Assembly (NCBI GenBank): GCA_946403215.1
Contig: CAMIZG010000001.1
Coordinates: 62,001 to 126,000 of the forward strand
Source of the DNA: an uncultured Bacteroidales bacterium
GTDB lineage: Bacteria > Bacteroidota > Bacteroidia > Bacteroidales > Paludibacteraceae
DNA length: 64,000 nucleotides
Direction: 5' to 3'
The notes beneath the pieces were generated by a model that saw only the letters and a list, made by a program, of their open reading frames with translations, was not told the DNA's origin and did no database searches. Made by a program: the position numbers and the translations under genes. Positions 9,259-17,743 of this stretch are shown piece by piece (positions within the stretch are counted from its first letter, which is position 1; each line of letters opens with the position of its first letter).

Positions 9259-10366
9259 TAAAATACTTGTAACGTCTCCGCTGTTACCTAAACTGGATGA
9301 GTTCTATGACCTGTTGAAGCAGGTTTGGGACTCGAAGTGGATAACGAATAACGGTTCGTTCCACCAGCAATTGGAGAAAGAGTTGGCAGCATATTTGAAG
9401 GTGCCATATGTTAGTTTATTTACAAATGGTACGTTGCCGCTGATTACAGCATTGCAGGCTTTGCATATCAGTGGCGAGGTGATAACAACGCCCTATTCGT
9501 TTGTAGCCACGACGCATGCGCTATGGTGGAACGGAATCAAGCCGGTGTTTGTTGATATTGATCCGGCAACGGGCAATATTGATCCGGACAGGATAGAGGA
9601 GGCTATAACATCTCGTACAACAGCCATCATGCCGGTGCATGTATATGGCAAGCCGTGTGACACCAAGCGCATACAAGAGATTGCGGATAAATATGGGTTG
9701 CGCGTCATATATGATGCTGCGCATGCATTCGGTGTAGAGGTAAATGGTGAGAGTATATTGAATGCCGGAGATATGAGTACGTTGTCGTTCCATGCCACGA
9801 AGGTGTACAATACGATAGAAGGTGGTGCAATGGTTATGCATGATGAGCAGACGAAGAAGAGGATAGATTACCTGAAGAACTTCGGTTTTGCAGGAGAGAC
9901 GACGGTGGTTGGTCCAGGCATCAACTCTAAGGTGGATGAAGTTCGTGCTGCGTATGGTTTGCTGAACCTGAAGCAGGTTGATGCCGCTATAGAGGCTCGT
10001 CATCAGGTGGCTATTGCCTATCGTGAGGCGTTGCGGCCGGTGAAGGGGATAATGTTCTTTGACGATATGCCGGGTGTTAAGCATAACTACAGTTATTTCC
10101 CGATATTTGTGGATGCAGAGGAGTACGGCATGACTCGTGATGAGCTATACTTCAAGATGAAGGAGCGGAACGTATTAGGTCGTAGGTACTTCTATCCGCT
10201 GATCAGCACGTTCTCGACATATAAGGGGCTGGAGTCTTCGCGTCCGGATAACTTGCCGAATGCGCATAAGATGGCGGATACGGTGATATGTTTGCCGATG
10301 CATCATGAGTTATCGAGCAATGATATACAACGAATAATAAATGTAATTTTGGACAATAATGGATAA
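9251..10366 (+). CDS. DegT/DnrJ/EryC1/StrS family sugar aminotransferase
   Basis: PLP-dependent enzyme of 371 residues that aminates a keto-sugar nucleotide. Seen: LFTNGTLPL (about 56-64), the aspartate motif VIYDAAHAFGV (about 152-162), and the PLP lysine in SFHATKVYNTIEGG (about 177-190). The N-terminus (VTSPLLPKLDEF, then SKWITNNG) resembles dTDP-4-amino-4,6-dideoxyglucose (VioA-type) transaminases; the true substrate is uncertain because no dedicated dTDP-hexose gene is in the window. It overlaps the genes on both sides by 8 bases, so it is translationally linked with them. Confidence 0.9.
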   Translation: MSDKILVTSPLLPKLDEFYDLLKQVWDSKWITNNGSFHQQLEKELAAYLKVPYVSLFTNGTLPLITALQALHISGEVITTPYSFVATTHALWWNGIKPVFVDIDPATGNIDPDRIEEAITSRTTAIMPVHVYGKPCDTKRIQEIADKYGLRVIYDAAHAFGVEVNGESILNAGDMSTLSFHATKVYNTIEGGAMVMHDEQTKKRIDYLKNFGFAGETTVVGPGINSKVDEVRAAYGLLNLKQVDAAIEARHQVAIAYREALRPVKGIMFFDDMPGVKHNYSYFPIFVDAEEYGMTRDELYFKMKERNVLGRRYFYPLISTFSTYKGLESSRPDNLPNAHKMADTVICLPMHHELSSNDIQRIINVILDNNG

Positions 10367-11009
10367 TATTAAGCAACAAATTGTTGAGTATATCCGTGCT
10401 AACCATATGAGTACGGAGGAAATAGGTGATGTGTTGGGGAAAACAGGTGTTGTTAATGATGTGTTTCCAATAGCACCAGGTCTTTATGCTGTAGGAGAAA
10501 TACAATATATTTATGCCCATAGTAATACCAATTGGCCGGTACATGAACAAATAAGATCTCTGGAGCCGGATAAAGTATTGTTTGTTGATGCAATAGATGT
10601 AGATAACTATGCTATATTCGGAGAATTGGTATCAATGTATATTATAGATAAATGCAAAGTTCCTGCAATTGTGGTTGACGGAAAGATGCGGGATTTGGAA
10701 GGCTTGAAGAAGCGCAATTTTCCGGTTTGGTGTAAAGGAATCACTCCTATGGGATGTTTTAACAAAAACATTCAGCCTACAAAGGAAATAATTGATCAAG
10801 CCGAGTCGCGGCGTGCCAAGTTCGAAGGTGCAATTTTGGTGGCAGATGATAGTGGCGTGGTCGTAATTCCAAAGGAGGAAATAGATGAGAATATGTTGAA
10901 GCGCTTGTCATTCATGCGAGAGCAGGAAAAGATATGGTTTGATTGCGTTGAAAAAAAAGGGTGGAACACGTATGATACGGTGTGTCAGAAGAAGTATAAA
11001 AATGAATAA
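10359..11009 (+). CDS. RraA-like / class II HMG-aldolase fold protein
   Basis: 216-residue protein of the RraA / 4-hydroxy-4-methyl-2-oxoglutarate aldolase superfamily. The diagnostic stretch is VVDGKMRDLEGL followed by FPVWCKGITPMG (about 107-130), corresponding to the G-x-x-DGxxRD and PVxxxGxxP motifs of the family. Members are either metal-dependent pyruvate aldolases or RNase E regulators; in a capsule operon the aldolase or decarboxylase role is more likely. The start overlaps the aminotransferase by 8 bases and its stop overlaps the ATP-grasp gene. Function here is inferred only. Confidence 0.75.
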   Translation: MDNIKQQIVEYIRANHMSTEEIGDVLGKTGVVNDVFPIAPGLYAVGEIQYIYAHSNTNWPVHEQIRSLEPDKVLFVDAIDVDNYAIFGELVSMYIIDKCKVPAIVVDGKMRDLEGLKKRNFPVWCKGITPMGCFNKNIQPTKEIIDQAESRRAKFEGAILVADDSGVVVIPKEEIDENMLKRLSFMREQEKIWFDCVEKKGWNTYDTVCQKKYKNE

Positions 11010-12249
11010 AAAGCAAAAGAAAATACTTATTGTAGGTGCCGGCATAAACCAACTTCCTATAATTCAGATAGCGAAGGGGTTGGGCTATTATGTCATTGTG
11101 GTAAGTGTGCAAGGCGCGTATCCCGGGTTTGAAGTAGCGGATGAGTTCGCTTATATAGATGTCTCTGATGTAGAAGCAATTATCAAATATGCTAAGCAGA
11201 AGGGAGTAGATGGTGTGTTGTCAGACCAATCCGATATGATAGCGCCTGTAGTGGCACAGGTGGCTGAAGCATTAAGTCTGCCTACATGGGGATATCAAAA
11301 TGCGTTGGATTTTACAGATAAAGCACGAATGCGCGAGTTGTACAAGCGCTTAGGTTTGCCTGTGCCATTGAGTGCAGCAACCACAACGTTGCAAGAAGCG
11401 ATAGACGCTGCAAATGCTATTCATTACCCGGTAGTTATTAAGCCGGCTGATGCGTTTGCTTCACGAGGCGTTTTTGTTATATATGACGAAAAAGAGTTGC
11501 GTGAATTGTATACAAACTCTCAGAATTGTTCCCGATCTAAAATTGTTATTGTAGAGCAATTTGTCAGCGGGCCACAGTATTTTTGTCAGGGATTCGTGGA
11601 AAATGGTGAGTTGACGCTATATGCTTTCTCGGATCGCTATTACTTCAACATACCGCATTTGGCAATACCCTATACGAATGCTTTTCCGGCTAAAATTAGT
11701 AAATCATTACAGGACAGGATGTCCGACATGTTCAGTAAAGTCGTGAACCAAGCACATATACCTTTTGGACACGTGTGGGCAGAGTGGATATATAATGAAG
11801 AGACGGATACGTTATACATTGTGGAAACAGCCATCCGTGGGGCAGGGGCGTATGTCACGTCACATCTGTTGCCGGCTGCATATGGGGTGGACTCTCAGCC
11901 CTATCTGGTAAAGGCTGCAATGGGTGATAGCAAAGGCATATTCAAGGAGCAACACTTTGATAATAAGGCTGCAGCCTTTTATTGCTTCTTGCTTCCAGAA
12001 GGCGAAGTTGAACGAGTTGATGGGATGGATAAAGTCGCAAATATACCCGGAGTTGTTCAGACAAATTTGAAGCCTATATGTGTAGGAGATAAGATTCCGC
12101 CAGTAAAAGACAAGTCATCAAGATTTGGACCAATTATCATAAAAGGAGATACACGCGATGATTTGGATAAGATATGGCAAACGTTAAAAGATACAATACA
12201 AATTAAAGTGTTAACTAAAAATGGTCTGCGAGGACCGATATGGGATTGA
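11002..12249 (+). CDS. ATP-grasp ligase
   Basis: Carboxylate-amine (or -thiol) ligase of the ATP-grasp superfamily, related to the carbamoyl-phosphate synthase/PurK-like group. Start chosen at ATG 11002 (MNKKQKKILIVGAG), because the region before it is an overlap with the preceding gene. Seen: an N-terminal Rossmann-like pre-domain (ILIVGAGINQLPII), ATP-binding lysines in HYPVVIKPADAFASRGV (about 134-150), and the C-terminal metal-binding segment with EWIYN and YIVETAIRGAG (about 255-277). Likely forms an amide on a sugar acid or amino sugar. The substrate cannot be deduced. Confidence 0.85.
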   Translation: MNKKQKKILIVGAGINQLPIIQIAKGLGYYVIVVSVQGAYPGFEVADEFAYIDVSDVEAIIKYAKQKGVDGVLSDQSDMIAPVVAQVAEALSLPTWGYQNALDFTDKARMRELYKRLGLPVPLSAATTTLQEAIDAANAIHYPVVIKPADAFASRGVFVIYDEKELRELYTNSQNCSRSKIVIVEQFVSGPQYFCQGFVENGELTLYAFSDRYYFNIPHLAIPYTNAFPAKISKSLQDRMSDMFSKVVNQAHIPFGHVWAEWIYNEETDTLYIVETAIRGAGAYVTSHLLPAAYGVDSQPYLVKAAMGDSKGIFKEQHFDNKAAAFYCFLLPEGEVERVDGMDKVANIPGVVQTNLKPICVGDKIPPVKDKSSRFGPIIIKGDTRDDLDKIWQTLKDTIQIKVLTKNGLRGPIWD

Positions 12250-12250
12250 T

Positions 12251-13120
12251 ATGAAGACGATTGTAGTTACCGGAGCAAGTGGAAATCTCGGAGGACAACT
12301 TGTTGAGCGCCTTCTTTTGGAAACAAACTGGAATATTGTGACCTTTTCGTCTTCAACTATTTCAAAATGGGAGGGTGAAGATAGGATCAAACAATATCGT
12401 AATAATCAAATTCGGCAAATCCTGCCAGACATAAAAGCAGATGCACTCGTTCACCTTGCTTTTGCGCGCCGTTTTCGTTCAAATACCGATATAGCTACAA
12501 GTATAGATTTCTCAGAGCAGGTTTTCAAAGCGGCATATGCTAATCCCTCTTGTCGAGTAGTTAACATCTCTACCGTAGGAGTATACGCCCCCAGCGATGA
12601 TTTTATAGACGAGAGTGCCCCTGTAGGTCCGGACTCACTTTATGGAATGGCTAAATATGCTTCGGAAGTGTTGTTGAATTCTGTTTTTGAAGATTCAAGA
12701 GAGAGGATTACAAACTTAAGATTAGGCGGCGTAGCACAAAGTCAACGTCTAATTCCCGTGTTTATTGAGAATGCGATAGCTAATCATCAAATTAATATTG
12801 TTGGTGGCACGCAACAATTCTCATGGATAGATATAGAAGATGCCATTTCCGCCATGGTGGCGATACTTCATGTGGAAAAGTGGAAGCCGATCTATAATGT
12901 CACATTAAATAAGGAACGTTATCTTATCACCGATATTGCGAATATGGTCGCGGATCATGCTAAAGCACTTGGGTACGGAGATGTGACTATATCAGTAGAA
13001 TCGAAGGATATTCATTTGTGCGTGGGGTGGAACTCCGAGTCGTTTATGAATGATTCAAAATGGCATCCGCAAGTATCTATAGCGGAAACAGTGAGAAAAA
13101 TGTTCCCAAGGCAAAAATAG
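12251..13120 (+). CDS. NAD-dependent sugar epimerase/dehydratase (extended SDR)
   Basis: 289-residue protein starting at ATG 12251, one base after the ATP-grasp stop. Seen: Rossmann motif VVTGASGNLGGQL (about 5-17), the serine region NISTVGVYAPS (about 108-118) and the catalytic YxxxK in SLYGMAKYASE (about 135-145). It is in the family of NAD(P)-dependent epimerases, dehydratases and reductases of nucleotide sugars. Its place between the ATP-grasp ligase and the cytidylyltransferases puts it in module A. Confidence 0.87.
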   Translation: MKTIVVTGASGNLGGQLVERLLLETNWNIVTFSSSTISKWEGEDRIKQYRNNQIRQILPDIKADALVHLAFARRFRSNTDIATSIDFSEQVFKAAYANPSCRVVNISTVGVYAPSDDFIDESAPVGPDSLYGMAKYASEVLLNSVFEDSRERITNLRLGGVAQSQRLIPVFIENAIANHQINIVGGTQQFSWIDIEDAISAMVAILHVEKWKPIYNVTLNKERYLITDIANMVADHAKALGYGDVTISVESKDIHLCVGWNSESFMNDSKWHPQVSIAETVRKMFPRQK

Positions 13121-13133
13121 AATAGTGTAAATA

Positions 13134-14780
13134 ATGTATATCTCTATAGTCTTAAATACCGAGTACATGGATATTGCTTCGCGATCGAAGTGGTATCTGA
13201 AAACCTTATATCATTGTAAGAAGAATGGGTGGGTTATGATAACGCATGAGTATATGCGTGATCATTGGGAGCAAATGCAAAAAGAAATATCTCAGTCATT
13301 GTTTGATAGTTGGGAGATAAGTCCATTTACAGCAGATGAGATAAAGGACGTAGAGCAGTATTATTTGCCTGACTCCTTGTTTGAAAAGATGGAACAGCAG
13401 TGTGGCTCTCGCACCGAGATGCTATACCAACTCTCATCATCAGTGAATGGGTTTTTAGCTCATGCTCTCCAGCAAATTGTTGATCAAATACACCAGAGAC
13501 ATCCTTCTGAAAAAATAGATGGGATGTTCCATTGTCTTGAAGCGTGGGAGACCATTTATGCTATCGGCCGAAAGAATCAGTTTCCGGTTATTCCCTATTC
13601 ATTTTCTGCTTTTAGGAAACTGCATGGTTACCGGCAGACATTGTACCATTGTAACCTTCATACATCGCTCTATTCGACTAATGAGGCAAAGGGACGTTAT
13701 GAGAATTATCTCAGTGAGGGAGTAGCAGATATTCCTATTTTTTCCAATAGAGAATTAGTAGCGATATTTGGCAAAGATAGAACTTTACCGCTTATTCCTT
13801 TGATGAAAGCAGAACCAAAGTACGAAATGGGTATATGTACGGAATGCTTTTCTGTAATCCCGCAATTCTTCGTTCATGATAAGACAACGGATGATGATGT
13901 TCGATATGAGTGTGAAAAATTATATGATAAATCACAAATAACCGTTCGCAATCATTCGCTGCAAGTGGATTATATGCAACTGGATAGGAGTACGGTACAT
14001 AATGACCCCGCAGCATGGATATTGAGCTGTCGCAGATTGACTGCTGCTCGCTCCCAAATTGGATTGAAATTCCTATTGTGGGATAGAACTGCTATTGTTA
14101 AACCTGATACATTAGGGTATTCTTTCTTATGTGAAAAAGATTATTCATCAGTAAAGAAAGTTAACCTTCATGCTTTGAATTTCTATCTTTTCGCATATCT
14201 TGTTCCGAATGATTTGATGTTCTCGAACGAGTATTGGTTTTGGCGGTTGACCAACCCAACTGAAAAAGAAATATATCTGCGCCATTTGGATTTTTACATG
14301 TCGCGATTGCGTTTACCTGATGAAATATGGACAAATAGTAATGAAAATGGCCGTTTCAAAAGCATTTTGGAAAGTCGCGGCTGTGACGAAGAACTAATCA
14401 ACATCCTTTTGGAGGAAAAACAAGATTTCGATATTGATTATAACACGGCATCCTCACGCATTGTGGTAAACGGCAAATCATATTGGCGTTTGAACAAGAT
14501 TGAAGATACAATTCGTCATTTCCATATTGAATTAAATGAAGTTACAGAAAGAGTAGATTTTTATCCGTTGGATGATGTTGCAGGATTTGCGTGTATTAAA
14601 AATGTGCTTGTAAATGGGACAGAAATACCATTGTCAACTGATTTAAGTAGAATGCATTATTTCCCCAAAGCCAAAGGCGTATGTGCGTTCCATATTTCAG
14701 GAAAGCAACATCTATATATAGATATTCGATGGGAATATATGAGCAGTAATGATTTCTATAGAGAATGCCAGGTGCAATAA
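13134..14780 (+). CDS. Uncharacterised capsule-locus protein (548 aa)
   Basis: I do not recognise this protein confidently. It is soluble-looking, without a signal peptide or membrane segment. The N-terminal half (to about 290) has the alternating layout of a nucleotide-binding or glycosyltransferase-like fold (IDGMFHCLEAWETIYAIGRKNQFPVIPYSFSA), and includes two separated Cys/Tyr-rich stretches. The C-terminal half includes DRTAIVKPDTLGYSFL and a domain with several acidic loops. It sits in the middle of module A with tight spacing (13 bases) and is followed by the tandem cytidylyltransferases, so a transfer or modification step for the same sugar is the natural guess. Confidence 0.6.
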   Translation: MYISIVLNTEYMDIASRSKWYLKTLYHCKKNGWVMITHEYMRDHWEQMQKEISQSLFDSWEISPFTADEIKDVEQYYLPDSLFEKMEQQCGSRTEMLYQLSSSVNGFLAHALQQIVDQIHQRHPSEKIDGMFHCLEAWETIYAIGRKNQFPVIPYSFSAFRKLHGYRQTLYHCNLHTSLYSTNEAKGRYENYLSEGVADIPIFSNRELVAIFGKDRTLPLIPLMKAEPKYEMGICTECFSVIPQFFVHDKTTDDDVRYECEKLYDKSQITVRNHSLQVDYMQLDRSTVHNDPAAWILSCRRLTAARSQIGLKFLLWDRTAIVKPDTLGYSFLCEKDYSSVKKVNLHALNFYLFAYLVPNDLMFSNEYWFWRLTNPTEKEIYLRHLDFYMSRLRLPDEIWTNSNENGRFKSILESRGCDEELINILLEEKQDFDIDYNTASSRIVVNGKSYWRLNKIEDTIRHFHIELNEVTERVDFYPLDDVAGFACIKNVLVNGTEIPLSTDLSRMHYFPKAKGVCAFHISGKQHLYIDIRWEYMSSNDFYRECQVQ

Positions 14781-14823
14781 AAGAAGCAGCCGTTATATGT
14801 AATTTTGTTAAATTTTTTAAAAT

Positions 14824-15495
14824 ATGAAAGTAGTAGCAATTGTTCCAATAAAACTCAATAATGAGCGGACGCCCGGAAAGAACTTGAAAAGGTTTCCTGA
14901 TGGTGAGACATTATTAGGGCATTCATTGAGAAAATTGAATGCGATTCCTAATATTGATGAAGTATGTGTTTTCTGTAGTCGACCTGAAGTGCAAGACTAT
15001 TTCCCGCAAAATTGTGACAAAGTGCATTTTCTACAGCGTCCTGAATTTCTAGATACTCCGCAAGCGCGTCCCCAGGATATTATGCGCGAGGCATTAGCGC
15101 TGGTTTCGGCAGAGGTGGTGGCATTTTATCATGTAACAACTCCCTTTATATCTGAAGGCTCAATTATTGATTGTGTCGAACATGTTACAAGCGGTGACTA
15201 TGATTCTGCTCAATGTGTTAGACGCGTGGGGGATTTCCTTTGGATGGGCGACAAACCGATTAATTTTGATCCGGCCAGCATTTCACGTACTCAGAATTTG
15301 CCAGAGATAGCTAAAGAGACAACCGGTATATATGTCTTCCGCCGTGAAGTTTTCGAAGAAATGAATCAAAGAGTAGGTAAGCATCCATACCGTCATTACG
15401 TGGGCTCAATAGAAGATTTGGATATTGATTATCCAGAGGATTGGGAGATAGCTTGTGCTGTGTATCAATATTTAAAGGAACTAAAAAGAATATAA
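14824..15495 (+). CDS. Acylneuraminate (CMP-sugar) cytidylyltransferase family protein, copy 1
   Basis: Activates an acidic sugar with CTP to give a CMP-sugar. 223 residues with the N-terminal nucleotide-binding loop VVAIVPIKLNNERTPGKNL (about 3-21), the KNL signature and a conserved C-terminal acidic metal site (IEDLDIDYPEDW, about 198-209), as in NeuA/KdsB-type enzymes. It is followed after 10 bases by a diverged paralogue. No neuB or neuC homologue is in the window, so the product is probably not ordinary sialic acid. Confidence 0.85.
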   Translation: MKVVAIVPIKLNNERTPGKNLKRFPDGETLLGHSLRKLNAIPNIDEVCVFCSRPEVQDYFPQNCDKVHFLQRPEFLDTPQARPQDIMREALALVSAEVVAFYHVTTPFISEGSIIDCVEHVTSGDYDSAQCVRRVGDFLWMGDKPINFDPASISRTQNLPEIAKETTGIYVFRREVFEEMNQRVGKHPYRHYVGSIEDLDIDYPEDWEIACAVYQYLKELKRI

Positions 15496-15505
15496 TCGTT
15501 ATATA

Positions 15506-16162
15506 ATGAAAATTGTAGCATTAGTTCCTATAAAGTTGAAAAGTGAACGAGTGAGGGAAAAGAATATACGACCGTTCTTTGATGGGAAGCCGTTGGTACA
15601 TTTTATTTTGGAAGCATTGATACAAAGTAAGTACGTGAATGATGTATATGTGTATTGCAGTAGTGAGCGCATCAAGGGTTATTTGATCAACGGAGTTAAG
15701 TTTTTGAAGCGCCCAAAGTATCTAGATGGCAATAACTACAGCTGCAATGACATAATCCGCGAGTTTGTGAAAGTGGTAGAAGCAGATTATTATGTGGTTT
15801 CTCATACGACGGCACCATTTACGAAGTCGGAAAGTATTGATAAATGTATTGACGCCGTCCTAAAAAATGAGGAGTATGACTCGGCGTTTACCGTTGCGAA
15901 ACTTCAAAAGTATCTATGGAAAAACGGAAAGCCACATAATTTTAGAGCAGATCATCTTATCCGTACTCAAGATATGGAGCCAATATATGAGGAAACGTCC
16001 GGTGCGTTTGTGTTCAGTAAGGAAGTATTTGAAATATACAATCGACGAGTAGGAGTTAAGCCTTGTTTGGTCGAGGTGGAACCGATGGAAAGTATAGATA
16101 TAGACACAGAATCTGATATGTTTGTGGCGCAGTCCATATACAAGAATTTGAAGAAAATATAA
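15506..16162 (+). CDS. Acylneuraminate (CMP-sugar) cytidylyltransferase family protein, copy 2
   Basis: 218-residue paralogue of the preceding gene: VALVPIKLKSERVREKNIRPF at the N-terminus and MESIDIDTESDMFVAQS at the C-terminus align directly with copy 1, as do the RTQ-(L/M) and ET(S/T)G(A/I) segments. Sequences between them differ considerably, so the duplication is old or the two copies have different substrates. The gene ends four bases before the aldolase gene. Confidence 0.85.
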   Translation: MKIVALVPIKLKSERVREKNIRPFFDGKPLVHFILEALIQSKYVNDVYVYCSSERIKGYLINGVKFLKRPKYLDGNNYSCNDIIREFVKVVEADYYVVSHTTAPFTKSESIDKCIDAVLKNEEYDSAFTVAKLQKYLWKNGKPHNFRADHLIRTQDMEPIYEETSGAFVFSKEVFEIYNRRVGVKPCLVEVEPMESIDIDTESDMFVAQSIYKNLKKI

Positions 16163-16166
16163 AGTT

Positions 16167-17201
16167 ATGAAAGCAAAAGTACATATAGTAGATTGCACGA
16201 TTCGTGATGGAGGATATTTGTTTGACAAGAACTCCGATCCGGAATTTGTGAAGGGAATTATTCAAGGTTTGGTAGATGCCGGAATTGATTATTTGGAGAC
16301 CGGTTTTCTGCAAAGCAAAGTAGGGGGAGAAACAATTGTTTATCACAACTCGAAAGATGTTATCAAATACCTGCCAAAAGATGCAAAGGAGACAACATAT
16401 CTCGGATTCTGTGATAATAGTCGATATACTCCGGAAGAATTGGATGTATATGACGGCAAGTCCTTTAAGTGGCTTCGTATCTCGTTTGCTAAACATGAGA
16501 TAGAGGATTCGTTGAGATTCTGCAAAGCAGCTATAGAGAAGGGATATCGTGTGCAGTTCAATCCAATGGATAGCATCAGTTATACGATGGAAGAACGCGC
16601 AGCGTTGATAGAGAGAGTGAACAAAGTGAAACCGGCCGTGTTCTCAATCGTAGATACGTTTGGCGCGATGTATATGACAGATTTGCTAACAATCTTCTGT
16701 CAGTTCGATGATTTGCTGGATAAGGATATAATGATTGGTCTGCACTCACATGATAACTTAGGACTTTCGTGTGCATTGGCAGAGCGAATGGTTGAGATGT
16801 CAGAAGAAACAGGTCGAGAGATATGCATCGATGGTTCACTGTTCGGTATGGGACGCGGAGCCGGAAATGCCAAGACAGAGTTGTTGGCAGATTACTTGAA
16901 TAAGCATTGTGGAACGAATTATAATATTCCTATACTGCTTGAGACGATAGATAAGTATATAGTACCGGCATTGGATCATATTCATTGGGGCTATGATCTG
17001 CCTATGTTTATCTGCGGAACAAAGCACTCTCATGTGGATAACGTGAATCACTTGAAGAAGACAACTGACAGCACCATCACGGATGTATTTAATGTGATTG
17101 AGATGTTGAGTCCGCAGCAACGAACAAGATATGGCGCAGGATATTCGAAAACAGATTTCTCGCAACTAGATGCGAAGTTAGATGAGTATAAGAACAAATA
17201 A
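16167..17201 (+). CDS. HMG-CoA lyase-like (DRE-TIM) aldolase
   Basis: 344-residue TIM-barrel metal-dependent C-C bond enzyme related to 4-hydroxy-2-oxovalerate aldolase and HMG-CoA lyase. Seen: VDCTIRDGGYLFD (about 6-18; the DxTxRDGG catalytic signature), ETGF (about 45-48), and the divalent-metal HSHDNLGL motif (about 194-201), then GMGRGAGNAKTE (about 229-240). Such genes occur next to acetolactate-synthase-like enzymes in several polysaccharide clusters, and here it directly precedes one (8 bases). It probably makes or splits a keto acid precursor of the unusual sugar. Confidence 0.87.
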   Translation: MKAKVHIVDCTIRDGGYLFDKNSDPEFVKGIIQGLVDAGIDYLETGFLQSKVGGETIVYHNSKDVIKYLPKDAKETTYLGFCDNSRYTPEELDVYDGKSFKWLRISFAKHEIEDSLRFCKAAIEKGYRVQFNPMDSISYTMEERAALIERVNKVKPAVFSIVDTFGAMYMTDLLTIFCQFDDLLDKDIMIGLHSHDNLGLSCALAERMVEMSEETGREICIDGSLFGMGRGAGNAKTELLADYLNKHCGTNYNIPILLETIDKYIVPALDHIHWGYDLPMFICGTKHSHVDNVNHLKKTTDSTITDVFNVIEMLSPQQRTRYGAGYSKTDFSQLDAKLDEYKNK

Positions 17202-17209
17202 TTACAGCC

Positions 17210-17743
17210 ATGAATTGTTCAGAATATTTGGTTGATTTTCTCATTAAGAATGGCATAAAAGACGTGTTTGGATATGCAGGTGGGTATATTACGCCATTTA
17301 TGGATGCGCTTTATGCTCGCAAGGGAGAAATAAGAGTTCATGTTTGCTACAATGAGCAAGGTTGTTCGTTTGCAGCAAACGGCTATGCACGAACTAGTGG
17401 CAAGTTGGGTGTATATTTCACTACATCCGGTCCTGGTGCAGTCAATGCCTTTGGCGGCTTGGCCGATGCTTGGTTTGATGGGGTGCCGGTGATGGGTATT
17501 TGCGGAAATGTGCCAACGAATGAGATGAAGGGATTCGCGGGAGTACGCCAAAATGGTTTTCAAGAAATGGATATAGTATCCATGACACGTCATATCACGA
17601 AGTATTCCGTAACTCCTAATAGTGCTGAAGAGTTTCCGGAGGTGGTATCACGTGCATATAAAATGGCAACAATAGGTAGGAAAGGAGGAGTTTTAATTGA
17701 TTTTCCGTTCAACATACAGAAAGCCAGTATTACTGGTTGGTAA
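17210..17743 (+). CDS. Thiamine-diphosphate enzyme, N-terminal fragment (broken gene)
   Basis: Encodes only the PYR domain (177 residues) of an acetolactate-synthase-like ThDP enzyme. The catalytic glutamate lies in YNEQGCSFAANGYAR (about 46-60) and the domain ends normally with GGVLIDFPFNIQ (about 160-171). After KASITG the frame runs into a stop at 17741, while the central and C-terminal domains continue in another frame from about 17712. The linker that normally joins PYR and central domains (some 30 residues) is missing, so an out-of-frame deletion of roughly 100 bases, or an assembly error, best explains the break. Confidence 0.8.
   Translation: MNCSEYLVDFLIKNGIKDVFGYAGGYITPFMDALYARKGEIRVHVCYNEQGCSFAANGYARTSGKLGVYFTTSGPGAVNAFGGLADAWFDGVPVMGICGNVPTNEMKGFAGVRQNGFQEMDIVSMTRHITKYSVTPNSAEEFPEVVSRAYKMATIGRKGGVLIDFPFNIQKASITGW

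Noticed and set aside
14800..14807. TAATTTTG box before the first cytidylyltransferase as a promoter
   Set aside because: No TTTG box at the correct distance upstream; the gene is also in a continuous operon.
17697..17711. TTG at 17697 as a true start of a separate ThDP subunit
   Set aside because: The start would give meaningless residues inside the upstream fragment, and known two-gene ThDP enzymes are split at another domain border.
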